This document shows positions 16,793 to 26,090 of a DNA stretch of 64,000 nt, in pieces. The notes beneath the pieces were generated by a model. That model ran no database searches. It saw only the letters and a list, made by a program, of their open reading frames with translations, and was not told the DNA's origin. Every line of letters begins with the position of its first letter. The stretch's first letter is position 1. The translations under genes were made by a program, and so were the position numbers. Source of the DNA: an uncultured Eubacterium sp. (lineage in GTDB: Bacteria; Bacillota; Clostridia; Lachnospirales; Lachnospiraceae); assembly GCA_910580075.1 (NCBI GenBank), contig CAJTVR010000002.1, forward strand, positions 32,281 to 96,280, written 5' to 3'.

Positions 16793-17353
16793 TCAGCCAC
16801 GCAGTCTGGCACGTTCTTTCACAATTTCAAGAAAATCCGCTTTCACATCTTCGTACTTTGAGGCATCCCGCAAAACCGCTGACGGATGGTACACGGCCGT
16901 CAGCGCGCAGTTTTTCCTATATGTCCATGTGCCATGCTGTCTCGTGATTTTATAATCCGGCGAGATAATACGCTGTGCGGCGACACGGCCGAGGCAGACG
17001 ATGATCGCGGGTTTTAAAAGAAATGTTTCATATTTTAAATATGGAAAACATGCATCTTTTTCTTCGTCTTTTGGATCACGGTTGCCGGGAGGATGGCATT
17101 TTATAATATTGGTTATGTAAATTTCCTCTCTGCTCAGACCGCAGTCCTGTAATAGATGATCTAATATTTCACCGGAACGTCCCACAAACGGCATTCCTTC
17201 CTCATCTTCCTGCCCTCCCGGAGCTTCGGCAATGAGCATAATATCAGCCTGGTAATTTCCACGTCCCATAACAGGCCTGTGCCTGGTCCTGCTCAGAGGA
17301 CAGCAGACACAGTCAGCGACGTGCTTTTCTATATCCTTCCATGTATACTGCAT
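16793..17353 (-). CDS. Uracil-DNA glycosylase family 4 (iron-sulfur type)
   Basis: 186 aa from the ATG at 17353, preceded by AAAGGAGA; an upstream in-frame ATG at 17377 lacks a site. The Cys motif CVCC (residues 15-18), a later Cys in IIKCHPPGNRDP and one in DACFPYL fit a 4Fe-4S cluster. Motif A EAPGGQEDEEGMPFVG and motif B YHPSAVLRD are typical of family 4 enzymes. It removes uracil from DNA as the first step of base excision repair. It stands alone between unrelated genes. Confidence 0.9.
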   Translation of the reverse strand: MQYTWKDIEKHVADCVCCPLSRTRHRPVMGRGNYQADIMLIAEAPGGQEDEEGMPFVGRSGEILDHLLQDCGLSREEIYITNIIKCHPPGNRDPKDEEKDACFPYLKYETFLLKPAIIVCLGRVAAQRIISPDYKITRQHGTWTYRKNCALTAVYHPSAVLRDASKYEDVKADFLEIVKERARLRG

Positions 17354-17441
17354 AAACTCTCCTTTGTAATTTTCCACACCTGTGAATGCCTGCCTGGATT
17401 CCGGCCAGGCTGCCGTTAATCACTTTGTCAGATATTCTTTA

Positions 17442-18293
17442 TCACACCCGCGAATATCTGCTCGGATTCTGGCCAAACTCCCGTTTAAACGCTTTGAGAA
17501 AGTTTGAATAATCCCGGAATCCGCACCAGAGACAGGCATCCATAACCGTACTGCCTGTGCGCAGCATGTCCCTGGCGATAATCAGCCTTTTTTTCATAAT
17601 ATACTGATACAGCGTCAGACCTGTAAACTGCTTAAACTGTCTTCCCAGATAATACTTGCTTGTGTAAAATATGGAAGAAAGCAGATCCAGGGATAATTCT
17701 TCTGTAATATGGTCATTAATATAAGTGATCATCTGATTGATTTTTCCGTTTTCTGTCATGTCCTGCTTGACAGAATCCGGTGCGTCATAATAGGCCCTCG
17801 AAACATGGACTAAAAATTCTGTCAAATAAGCCGTTGTAAGTGCCGCGCTGCCAGTCTGCCCGCTGTTTTTGGCCCTGGACATCTGGATGCAGAGCTGCTT
17901 TAGCTGGGCAATGCTCTGGCTGTCAGGACGTACCAGCCTGTGGTCGTTGATGGCCGCATCCGTAAAACAGGATGTAAAATCTTCGTCAAAGAAATACTGC
18001 ATATATTCAAAAAAATCGTTGGCAAGCCAGATTACAATCCGCTCGTAAGGCTTGCCGGGATGCACATCCGAACAGTGCAGGTCTGCGCTGCTGGTTAAAA
18101 GGATATCTCCCGGCCTTAGTTTATAGTTCCTGCCTTCTATGACATAATTTACATTTCCGGACAGGAAAAAGAAAATTTCATAAAAAGAATGCTGGTGAGA
18201 CTCTACTTTAGGAGGAGTTTCATTGTAAAAATGGTGAAATTCGTAAAACCGTTCTTGCATAATCTGACTTGGATTAAATTTTTCTTTGTACAT
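17442..18293 (-). CDS. AraC-family transcriptional regulator, divergent from uronate genes
   Basis: 283 aa. An N-terminal cupin-like sensor (HQHSFYEIFFFLSGNVNYVIEG, about 30-60) is followed by a C-terminal double helix-turn-helix (about 185-283) with LSSIFYTSKYYLGRQFKQFTG and CGFRDYSNFLKAFKREFGQNPSRYS. It is transcribed away from the TRAP-uxuA operon across a 180-bp shared region and is the natural candidate for its inducer-responsive regulator, perhaps sensing a hexuronate. That role is inferred from position. Confidence 0.9.
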   Translation of the reverse strand: MYKEKFNPSQIMQERFYEFHHFYNETPPKVESHQHSFYEIFFFLSGNVNYVIEGRNYKLRPGDILLTSSADLHCSDVHPGKPYERIVIWLANDFFEYMQYFFDEDFTSCFTDAAINDHRLVRPDSQSIAQLKQLCIQMSRAKNSGQTGSAALTTAYLTEFLVHVSRAYYDAPDSVKQDMTENGKINQMITYINDHITEELSLDLLSSIFYTSKYYLGRQFKQFTGLTLYQYIMKKRLIIARDMLRTGSTVMDACLWCGFRDYSNFLKAFKREFGQNPSRYSRV

Positions 18294-18416
18294 AATTCAC
18301 AAAACTCGCTTTCCAGTATTAACTATTCTGCATGAAAATATGATATTTTCCTACTATTATATAGCAATATTCACCATATTTCAAGCAGTAACTGCCACGT
18401 ATTTCCATTCAATACC

Positions 18417-18425
18417 TGTTATAAT
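18417..18425 (+). promoter_or_regulatory. Extended -10 promoter of the uronate operon
   Basis: TGTTATAAT (TG, one base, consensus TATAAT). No good -35 is visible, consistent with activator-dependent transcription. The ribosome site AAAGGAGG follows 35 bp downstream. Confidence 0.45.
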
Positions 18426-18475
18426 GCTGTTTAGCAGAACGGTTTTGCCAAAAAACGCAAAAGGAGGAACAACTT

Positions 18476-19507
18476 ATGAAACTACATTGCAGGATGCTGG
18501 CTGGACTTCTTAGTATCGGAATGCTTGCGGCATCACTTTCCGGCTGCGGTGCGGGCGGAAATGATCACCGCCGGATTATCCGCATCGGTCACAACCAGGC
18601 TACAGACCACCCTACAAATATTGCACTGGTGGCTTTTGAAGAGTATATTGAGAGCAAACTTGGGGACAAATACAATGTAGAAGTATACCCCAGCGAACTG
18701 TTAGGCTCTCAGACGGACATGGTTCAGCTGACACAGACTGGAGCTATTGATTTTTGCGTGGCAAGCAATTCCATTCTGGAAACATTTTCGGAAAATTATA
18801 CACTTTTTAACCTGCCATATCTGTTTGCTTCTGCAGAAGCATACCACATGTCCATGGATGACACAGAAATTGCAGACCCGATTTTTGAGTCAACCAAACA
18901 GGCTGGTTTTGAAGCTGTCACATGGATTGATGCAGGCACCCGGAATTTTTATACCGTATCGACGCCGATTGAAACTCCGGCAGATTTAAAAGGCCTGAAA
19001 ATCAGAGTACAGCAGTCGCCTACTAATGTCGAGATGATGCGGCTCTTAGGCGGTTCTGCAACACCGATGGGATTTGGCGAAGTATACACAGCTCTGCAGT
19101 CGAAAGTAATCGACGGCGCAGAAAACAATGAAATGGCACTGACCTCAAACGGTCACGGCGATGTGTGCAAATATTACTCTTATGACATGCATCAGATGAT
19201 TCCTGATATTTTAATTGGCAACTGTGCATTTTTAGACGGACTGCCAGAAGATGAACGTGCTATATTTGAGGAAGGTTTTGAACTTGTAAACAGCGTAGAA
19301 CGTGAAGAATGGGTCAAAGCAGTAGAAGCTGCAAAAAATAAAGCAGAAAATGAGCAAGGTGTTTCTTTCCTGTATCCGGATACGAAGCCGTTTCAGGAAA
19401 TATGCGAATCCATGCACGCTTCCATGTTAGAGCAGTATCAGGACCTGAAGCCGATTTATGAAAAGATTCAGGAATACAACGCACAGTATCCGTCAGAAGC
19501 AGAATAG
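18476..19507 (+). CDS. TRAP transporter substrate-binding lipoprotein (DctP family)
   Basis: 343 aa. The lipoprotein signal peptide ends in LSGC (Cys about 24). The mature part is a DctP fold: HNQATDHPTNIALVAFEEYI, and later TPIETPADLKGLKIRVQQSPTNVEMMRLLGG with the conserved carboxylate-binding Arg, followed by GFGEVYTALQSKVIDGAENN. It captures an organic acid outside the membrane and hands it to the permease encoded next. Neighbouring mannonate dehydratase suggests the ligand is a hexuronate such as glucuronate or fructuronate. Confidence 0.92.
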   Translation: MKLHCRMLAGLLSIGMLAASLSGCGAGGNDHRRIIRIGHNQATDHPTNIALVAFEEYIESKLGDKYNVEVYPSELLGSQTDMVQLTQTGAIDFCVASNSILETFSENYTLFNLPYLFASAEAYHMSMDDTEIADPIFESTKQAGFEAVTWIDAGTRNFYTVSTPIETPADLKGLKIRVQQSPTNVEMMRLLGGSATPMGFGEVYTALQSKVIDGAENNEMALTSNGHGDVCKYYSYDMHQMIPDILIGNCAFLDGLPEDERAIFEEGFELVNSVEREEWVKAVEAAKNKAENEQGVSFLYPDTKPFQEICESMHASMLEQYQDLKPIYEKIQEYNAQYPSEAE

Positions 19508-19521
19508 GAGGTATCAGTTTT

Positions 19522-20007
19522 ATGAAAGCATTTCGAAATGGGATTACACAAATCTTAAATGTTCTGGCTGGAATCAGCTTTCTTGCAATGGTAATTCTGA
19601 CCTGCTGGCAGGTACTGACCCGGTATGTATTCCAAAACCCGTCCACATGGTCAGAAGAGCTGGTAAGCTACCTGTTTGCATGGATGAGTCTGTTAGGCGC
19701 TTCTTTAGTCACCTGTGAACGCGGACATATGAATATTCCGATTGTTGTGGAACAGTTTTCCAAACCTGTACAAAAAGGCCTGAACTGCCTGGGAGAGCTC
19801 ATCGCATTTTTATTCTCTGCAGCTATCCTTGTATTCGGCGGTGTTCAGATTACAGCCCTGGCTATGGGACAGATGACTTCTTCGCTTGGCGTGCCGATTG
19901 GAATTTTTTATGTCGTGCTGCCGCTTTGCGGTATTTTAAATATGATTTATACAGTTTTAAACATGATTGATATTATACAGGATCAGACAGAAAAGGAGGC
20001 GGCGTAA
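19522..20007 (+). CDS. TRAP transporter small permease (DctQ family)
   Basis: 161 aa with four predicted membrane helices and the family block RYVFQNPSTWSEELVSYLFAWM. AGGAGG lies 12 bp before the ATG. The stop codon directly abuts the ATG of the large permease gene. The two subunits form the sodium-driven membrane part of the transporter. Confidence 0.92.
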   Translation: MKAFRNGITQILNVLAGISFLAMVILTCWQVLTRYVFQNPSTWSEELVSYLFAWMSLLGASLVTCERGHMNIPIVVEQFSKPVQKGLNCLGELIAFLFSAAILVFGGVQITALAMGQMTSSLGVPIGIFYVVLPLCGILNMIYTVLNMIDIIQDQTEKEAA

Positions 20008-21309
20008 ATGGCAATACAGTCACTAGTTATTATTCTTGTTGTATTATTAATCCTGCTTGCACTGGGCGTACCGATTGCATATTCGATTGGAATCTCCGCA
20101 CTGGTAGCTATTCTGCAGACAGTCCCTCTGGATATTTCTGTCGTCACCGCTGCCCAGAGAACCTTTGTGGGCATGAGTAAATTCAGTCTGACTGCTATAC
20201 CGTTTTTCATTCTGGCAGGCAATCTGATGAACCAGGGCGGTATTGCAAAACGCCTGGTTGATTTTGTTATGGCAATCCTTGGCAAGCTGCCGGGAGCCCT
20301 GCTCGTAACAAACGCGGGTGCCAATGCCCTGTTTGGAGCAATTTCCGGTTCTGCTTCCGCTGCAGCTGCTGCAGTAGGCAGCATGGTAAAAGAAGGGGAA
20401 GAAGAACTCGGATATGATCCTGCTTTATGTGCTGCAACCAATGGGGCATCCGCTCCGTCTGGTTTATTAATACCGCCTTCAAACGCGCTGATTACATATT
20501 CGCTTGCATCCGGCGGCACATCTGTTGCTGCCCTGTTCTTAGGCGGATATGTACCGGGATTTCTGTGGGCTTTATGCTGTATCATTGTCGGCGTCATCCT
20601 TGCAAAACACAAAGGTTATAAAGGCGCCCAAGGCAAATATGACTGGAAAAACCTCGCATCCACAACTATAAGTGCTTTGCCGGCCCTTTCCCTGATTGTA
20701 ATCGTAATCGGCGGAATCGTGGCAGGTGTATTTACAGCTACAGAAGGATCGGCAATTGCAGTCGTTTATGCATTACTGCTTGGTGTGTTATACCGCAACA
20801 TTACCCTGAAATCCTTTTGGGAAATCGTGGTAAGCAGTGCCAAAATGAGCGGCATGGTTGTATTCTTAATCGGCGTATCGAACATCTTAGGCTGGGTAAT
20901 GGCATTTATGCAGATTCCTCAGGCTGTTTCTGCCGCACTGTTAGGACTGACAGATAACTATATTTTAATACTGCTTATCATGAATGTCATCCTTCTTATC
21001 GCAGGAACTTTTATGGACGTTACACCTGCCATACTGATTTTTACACCGCTCTTTTTACCGATTGTCCAGACTTTCGGCATGCACCCGGTACATTTTGGCC
21101 TGATCTTAGTTTACAACCTCTGTATTGGGAATATTACCCCTCCAGTAGGAAACACACTGTTTGTAGCAATCAAGGTAGGCGATACTTCACTGGCTAAAAC
21201 AATACCGTATATGCTCTGGTATTATGCAGCAATTTTATTAGGGCTTTTATTAATCACTTACGTTCCGTTCTTAAGTACCGGTTTACCGATGGCAGCGGGA
21301 CTCATTTAA
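20008..21309 (+). CDS. TRAP transporter large permease (DctM family)
   Basis: 433 aa, about 12 membrane segments. Conserved segments include AIPFFILAGNLMNQGGI, GAISGSASAAAAAVGS, NGASAPSGLLIPPSN and the C-terminal GNITPPVGNTLFVA. It is the transport channel of the system. Ribosome site AAGGAGG overlaps the end of the preceding gene, indicating translational coupling. Confidence 0.94.
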   Translation: MAIQSLVIILVVLLILLALGVPIAYSIGISALVAILQTVPLDISVVTAAQRTFVGMSKFSLTAIPFFILAGNLMNQGGIAKRLVDFVMAILGKLPGALLVTNAGANALFGAISGSASAAAAAVGSMVKEGEEELGYDPALCAATNGASAPSGLLIPPSNALITYSLASGGTSVAALFLGGYVPGFLWALCCIIVGVILAKHKGYKGAQGKYDWKNLASTTISALPALSLIVIVIGGIVAGVFTATEGSAIAVVYALLLGVLYRNITLKSFWEIVVSSAKMSGMVVFLIGVSNILGWVMAFMQIPQAVSAALLGLTDNYILILLIMNVILLIAGTFMDVTPAILIFTPLFLPIVQTFGMHPVHFGLILVYNLCIGNITPPVGNTLFVAIKVGDTSLAKTIPYMLWYYAAILLGLLLITYVPFLSTGLPMAAGLI

Positions 21310-21330
21310 TAACGAAAGGAGAAACATATT

Positions 21331-22407
21331 ATGCAGATGACATTTCGCTGGTATGGCGAAGGAAACGACAGTATTACACCGGAAATGATTAAGCAGATTC
21401 CTGGCGTAACCGGACTGGTATGGGCACTTCACGACAAACAGGCAGGAGAAGTCTGGGAAGTAGAAGAAATCGAAAAAGCAAGACAGCAGATTGAGGGAGC
21501 AGGATTCAATATGGACGTTGTAGAAAGTGTAAACGTCCATGACGATATCAAAATCGGCCTTCCTACCAGAGACAAATACATTGAAAACTACAAAACAACA
21601 CTGCGCAATCTTGCAAAATTTGGCGTAAAAGTAGTAACTTATAACTTCATGCCGATTTTTGACTGGACAAGAACCGACCTGTTCCATCCGTTAGAAGACG
21701 GCTCTACTGCACTGTTTTATGAAAAAGACCGTATACATGACGATTACAAGGAAATGGCTGACTACATCCTGAATAATCTGCATGGCATGACTTTCCCTGG
21801 CTGGGAACCGGAAAGAATGGCAAAATTAGACGAGCTTTTTGAAGCATACCGTCCGGTAACTAAGGAAAAACTATGGGAGAACCTGAAATATTTCCTGGAA
21901 GCAATTATGCCGGTCTGCCATGAGACAAATATTAAAATGGCGATTCATCAGGACGATCCGCCATGGGATATTTTCGGTATTCCGCGTCTGCTTTGTGATA
22001 AAGAAGCCATTGGACGCTTTTTAAGCATGGTAGATGACGAATATAACTGCCTGTGCCTGTGCTCCGGATCTCTTGGTGCAAATAAAGAAAACAATGTGGC
22101 TGATATCGTCCGCACATACTGCGACCGTATTGCATTTGCCCACATCCGCAATGTACGCCATTATCCAAACGGAGATTTTACAGAGGCTTCCCATCGTGAC
22201 TGTGACGGCGATACAGGCATTCTGGATATTGTAAAAGCTTACCACGACTGCGGCTATACCGGCTATGTACGCCCGGATCACGGACGCCATATCTGGGGCG
22301 AACAGTGCAGGCCAGGTTACGGCCTATATGACCGCGCGCTCGGCATTATGTATCTGTGGGGCTGCTGGGATATGCTGGAAAAGACAGAAGGAAAAGTTAC
22401 AAAATAA
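21331..22407 (+). CDS. uxuA: Mannonate dehydratase
   Basis: 358 aa, normal length for the UxuA family. Hallmarks are MTFRWYGEGNDSI at the start, YNFMPIFDWTRTDL, KMAIHQDDPPW, CSGSLGANKENNV and YVRPDHGRHIWGE, with metal-binding His and Cys residues. It dehydrates D-mannonate to 2-keto-3-deoxygluconate in glucuronate breakdown. KDG kinase and aldolase genes are not in the window and must lie elsewhere. Confidence 0.96.
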   Translation: MQMTFRWYGEGNDSITPEMIKQIPGVTGLVWALHDKQAGEVWEVEEIEKARQQIEGAGFNMDVVESVNVHDDIKIGLPTRDKYIENYKTTLRNLAKFGVKVVTYNFMPIFDWTRTDLFHPLEDGSTALFYEKDRIHDDYKEMADYILNNLHGMTFPGWEPERMAKLDELFEAYRPVTKEKLWENLKYFLEAIMPVCHETNIKMAIHQDDPPWDIFGIPRLLCDKEAIGRFLSMVDDEYNCLCLCSGSLGANKENNVADIVRTYCDRIAFAHIRNVRHYPNGDFTEASHRDCDGDTGILDIVKAYHDCGYTGYVRPDHGRHIWGEQCRPGYGLYDRALGIMYLWGCWDMLEKTEGKVTK

Positions 22408-22453
22408 TCTGTTTAAAACAAGGTTCTAAATTAAATTTTGAGAGGAGAAGAAA

Positions 22454-23296
22454 ATGAATTTACCTTTAAACATTGATTTCTCAGGAAAAGTAGTTGTTGT
22501 TACAGGCGCAGGCGGCGTTTTATGCGGCGATATGGCAAAAGCATTTGCACAGGCCGGCGCAAAAGTAGCGGCTCTGGATTTAAATGAAGAAGCTGTAAAA
22601 AAACTTGCTGACGAATGCAAGGCACAGGGCTATATCTGCGAAGGTTACAAAGCAAACGTGCTTGAACCGGAAGCACTTGCACAGGTTCATGAAGCTGTGT
22701 TAAAAGACCTCGGCCCATGCGATATTCTCGTAAACGGCGCAGGCGGCAATAACCCAAGAGCAACAACGGACAACGAATACCACCATGAAGCAAAAGAAGG
22801 CCAGAAAACATTTTTCGACCTGGATGCAGCCGGCGTGGATTTCGTATTTAAACTGAATTTCCAGGGAACCCTGCTTCCGACACAGCAGTTTGCAAAAGAT
22901 ATGGTTGAGAAAAAATCAGGCTGTATTTTAAATATCTCTTCCATGAATGCTTATATTCCGCTTACAAAAATACCGGCTTATTCCGGTGCAAAAGCTGCTA
23001 TTTCCAACTTTACACAGTGGCTGGCTACCCATTTTGCCGGAACCGGAATCCGCTGCAACGCAATCGCTCCTGGATTTTTAGTATCCAACCAGAACCGGGC
23101 GCTGCTGTTTAACGAAGACGGAACACCGACTGCACGCTCCAACAAAATCTTAAACGGAACTCCTACCGGACGTTTTGTGGACAGCGAAGAGCTTCTTGGA
23201 GGCGTATTCTTCCTTTGTGACGACAAAGCTGCCAGTGCGATTACCGGAGTGGTACTGCCGATTGATGCGGGATTTGCTGCTTATTCAGGTGTTTAA
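22454..23296 (+). CDS. SDR oxidoreductase, probable D-mannonate oxidoreductase (fructuronate reductase)
   Basis: 280 aa short-chain dehydrogenase: VVVTGAGGVLCGDMAKAFA (nucleotide loop), NGAGGNNPR, catalytic Tyr and Lys in YSGAKAAISNF, and a C-terminal GVVLPIDAGFAAYSGV. A substrate-specific insertion around FFDLDAAGVDFVF resembles the Bacillus UxuB-type SDR rather than the long-chain Escherichia UxuB. It would reduce D-fructuronate to D-mannonate, feeding uxuA just upstream. The assignment rests on context plus family resemblance. Confidence 0.85.
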   Translation: MNLPLNIDFSGKVVVVTGAGGVLCGDMAKAFAQAGAKVAALDLNEEAVKKLADECKAQGYICEGYKANVLEPEALAQVHEAVLKDLGPCDILVNGAGGNNPRATTDNEYHHEAKEGQKTFFDLDAAGVDFVFKLNFQGTLLPTQQFAKDMVEKKSGCILNISSMNAYIPLTKIPAYSGAKAAISNFTQWLATHFAGTGIRCNAIAPGFLVSNQNRALLFNEDGTPTARSNKILNGTPTGRFVDSEELLGGVFFLCDDKAASAITGVVLPIDAGFAAYSGV

Positions 23297-23430
23297 TAAA
23301 ATTCAATACTTGCACACTGGATGCGCTTCATCTGGCGAATGGCCTGTGTGCATATAATGTGTGGGGATTTTTATATAAAGCCGGCGGGCTGTACTTTTGA
23401 GGGTGCAGGCCGTCGGCTTTATGGTGTATT

Positions 23431-23740
23431 GTATAGGTTATCCGGACGCCAGGCGGAGAAACTTTTTCCTTTTTTTGTTCCGCCTGCGAACAGTAAGAAC
23501 TTCTAAATTTTCTGCTTCCAGTCTCTGGCAGCGGACGGACCGGTGCCTGATGCCCTGACGCTGTGGCATGCTTTATGTATTGGCACTGGCAGGCACCTTT
23601 TGGGGCTTCCAGGTTTTTACACGCGTCAGGCAGTGTGCCCCAAATCCTGGATACTGGGCAGAAAATTAAGAATTTCTAACTGTTCTACGGAGTCACAAAA
23701 AAAGGAAAAAGTTTCTCCGCCTGGCGTCCGGGCATCTATT
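23431..23740. mobile_element. MITE-like element, longest copy (about 310 bp)
   Basis: The terminal arms of about 75-80 bp are inverted copies of each other. The left begins GTATAGGTTATCCGGACGCC and continues AGGCGGAGAAACTTTTTCC. The right ends GGAAAAAGTTTCTCCGCC then TGGCGTCCGGGC. Inside are GCGGACGGACCGGTGCCTGA and GGCACTGGCAGGCACC segments shared with other copies. It has no transposase. It fills the 450-bp gap between convergent SDR and ABC permease genes; nothing else is recognised there. Confidence 0.8.
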
Positions 23741-23746
23741 TCTCCT

Positions 23747-26089
23747 CTATTCCCCCATAAGCATCTCCCTCGGCACAATTTTTCGTATCCTCAACGAAAG
23801 CAGGCATGTCATCGCAAATGTATATACAATCATCCCTGCACCGGCTGCCGCTAAAAACCCGCCTGGTACGGCAAAGGTGCATTTTAAAATCCCAATGCCC
23901 CTTAAAAACAGCCCTGTCAGAGGATTAATCACCATGCTGTTTAGAAAAAATCCAACCAGAACCGAAATCATAACCGGAGGCATTAAGCACAGTGCTGTCT
24001 GCATTACGAGCTGACCCGTCGTGTATCCAAGCGCTTTGAGTATTCCGTATTCCTGCTTTTTGCGGTTCAGCATCGTCCTTACAAGCAGATACAGCACAAA
24101 GATAATGACTGCAGCACTCAGAATGAGAATGCCCGTTACAATGATTTTCATAAGCGTCACATAAACGCTCGCCGTTCCTTCCAGTATTGACTGTACATTG
24201 ACTACGCCATTCACGCCTCCCGCCAGCTGAGTGCTGATCTCTTCGTTAAACGCATCAATGTCTGTTCCTTTTGTCAGATTCAGATAATAGCTTAAATCCG
24301 GCAGTCTGCCCATGCGCTGATAGCCGTCCCTGGTCAGCAGACAGTCTTTTCCAAGATTATTGCTGATCTGTGTAAATCCGCAAATCAGATATTTCGCTTC
24401 CGTGCCGTCTGCCGTAAGTGTAATTTCATCCCCGATGCGCAGATGACGTTCTTTTGCATATTTGACCGCGGCTGCCATTTCGTTATCGTACTTTGGAAAC
24501 CTTCCTTCTATACAGACGCGCTTATTATTGACCATGGAAAAATCTTCTGACATCGTAGCCACCAGTTCGATGCCGCCTGCATGACGCACTTCCCTCGAAG
24601 TATACAGGTATACTTTTTCTACCCGCGGATCCTTTTCCATCATCCGCAGAAATTCTGCCTCATGTCCAGGTGCGACATTGATACAGCTGTCAGCCGTCTC
24701 GCCTACAATCAGATCTACGAAAGGTGTCATATCCGTAATCACATTTTCTACCATCAGACCGGAAAATACCACGACCAGTGAGAGTACATACATCGTAATG
24801 CAGATAATCACGTTCTGCTTCAGACTCGAACAGGCTGTCTTGAAGGCAAGTGCGGTATTTACAGGCAGACTGCTTTTTTCAAGCGAAATCCAGTTCCTTT
24901 TAAAATTATGCGTCTTCATTCCCTGGCGCAGTGCGGCGACCGGCTCCGTCTTTTTTATTTTCCAGGAAGACAAAAGAACCGCCGCTGCCACTGAACCGCC
25001 CAGAATTGCAACTGTCAGAAGACCCGGAACCGGCAGAAAACGAACTTCATACGGAATCCCTGTCTGTGAAACCATCATCGTGTTAATTCCCGGAAACAGC
25101 ATATAAGACCCGGCGATTCCAGCTGCCGCACTTATTATCGTAATACCCAGATACTGCAGCAGAAGCTGCCGGATTAACTGAACGCCCGTGTACCCGGCTG
25201 CCTTTAGTACGCCAAGATTTTTCATGTTTTCCTGAATATCATTTAAAATATTTGAACAGGTCACTACAAGGACAATGATTAAGATGAAAAATGCCATGGC
25301 ACTGACTACACCGGAGCAGACCATCTGTGAAATATAACGGGATGATGAAACCATCGCATAAGAATTGCTGAACATATAGATATCCGGATACTCAGCCGAT
25401 ATTCTGTTTTTCAGCGATGCTTCAAAATCTTCACTCTTTGTTTTATCCTGAATGCGTACCGAAAGATAGACAGATTTTAACGCATAGCCTTTTTCTTCCA
25501 GTTCCTGATACTGATCTTGTGTTAAAAGCAGCGTGCACATGCCGCAGTTATGCGACCCGGCCATAGAGCTGTTTAGAAAACCGCAGACCGGATAATTTAC
25601 CGAATGGCTGCCAATACTGATATCAATCGTCTTTCCCGCTGCAATTTCACCGGTTTTATAAAGCATCGGAAGATAAATGCCTTCTGACAGACTGCCTTGT
25701 TCTGTAATTTCCACTCTCCCTGACGGACGTGACAGTGCTTCTTCCTTTTTTAATATTACAAACTCTGTATTCATCTCTCCGCTATTATAATGGAAGGAAC
25801 CCGGCATGCTTAAAGCGTCTGACATATAATACTCTGTAACACTTGTATCGTTTTGCAGTATATCTGATAAAAAATCTTTCATGCTGCCGCTGCTGTCTCC
25901 CAGGACAAAAGCCGCATGCTCGCCGTTGAGCCGCTCATGGCAGCGCTCAAAATTCTGCTTATAATCCATTGCCAGCATCAGCCAGATATTGAGCATAAGT
26001 GCCGCTGACAGTACAAGCGCCGCAATTGCTGCCGTCTGCCCTTTTGCCCTTCGCAGGCCGGATTTTATAAGTAACAGATTCCTTAACAT
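23747..26089 (-). CDS. ABC transporter permease, FtsX/MacB-like
   Basis: 780 aa from the ATG at 26089, one base after the stop of the ATPase gene; the longer frame to 26155 overlaps that gene. An N-terminal membrane helix is followed by a large extracellular domain, three helices, a fourth helix (about 410-440 region), a second extracellular domain and three C-terminal helices: two FtsX domains. This layout is typical of permeases in antimicrobial-peptide resistance or lipoprotein-type exporters. The divergent two-component system suggests a peptide-sensing detoxification module. Confidence 0.88.
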   Translation of the reverse strand: MLRNLLLIKSGLRRAKGQTAAIAALVLSAALMLNIWLMLAMDYKQNFERCHERLNGEHAAFVLGDSSGSMKDFLSDILQNDTSVTEYYMSDALSMPGSFHYNSGEMNTEFVILKKEEALSRPSGRVEITEQGSLSEGIYLPMLYKTGEIAAGKTIDISIGSHSVNYPVCGFLNSSMAGSHNCGMCTLLLTQDQYQELEEKGYALKSVYLSVRIQDKTKSEDFEASLKNRISAEYPDIYMFSNSYAMVSSSRYISQMVCSGVVSAMAFFILIIVLVVTCSNILNDIQENMKNLGVLKAAGYTGVQLIRQLLLQYLGITIISAAAGIAGSYMLFPGINTMMVSQTGIPYEVRFLPVPGLLTVAILGGSVAAAVLLSSWKIKKTEPVAALRQGMKTHNFKRNWISLEKSSLPVNTALAFKTACSSLKQNVIICITMYVLSLVVVFSGLMVENVITDMTPFVDLIVGETADSCINVAPGHEAEFLRMMEKDPRVEKVYLYTSREVRHAGGIELVATMSEDFSMVNNKRVCIEGRFPKYDNEMAAAVKYAKERHLRIGDEITLTADGTEAKYLICGFTQISNNLGKDCLLTRDGYQRMGRLPDLSYYLNLTKGTDIDAFNEEISTQLAGGVNGVVNVQSILEGTASVYVTLMKIIVTGILILSAAVIIFVLYLLVRTMLNRKKQEYGILKALGYTTGQLVMQTALCLMPPVMISVLVGFFLNSMVINPLTGLFLRGIGILKCTFAVPGGFLAAAGAGMIVYTFAMTCLLSLRIRKIVPREMLMGE

Positions 26090-26090
26090 A

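Noticed and set aside
23321..23506. Short frames containing QAEKLFPF and KEKVSPPG segments, also at 29750-30121 and 33137-33334
   Set aside because: The same peptides come from every copy of the MITE-like arms; they reflect repeat DNA rather than genes.
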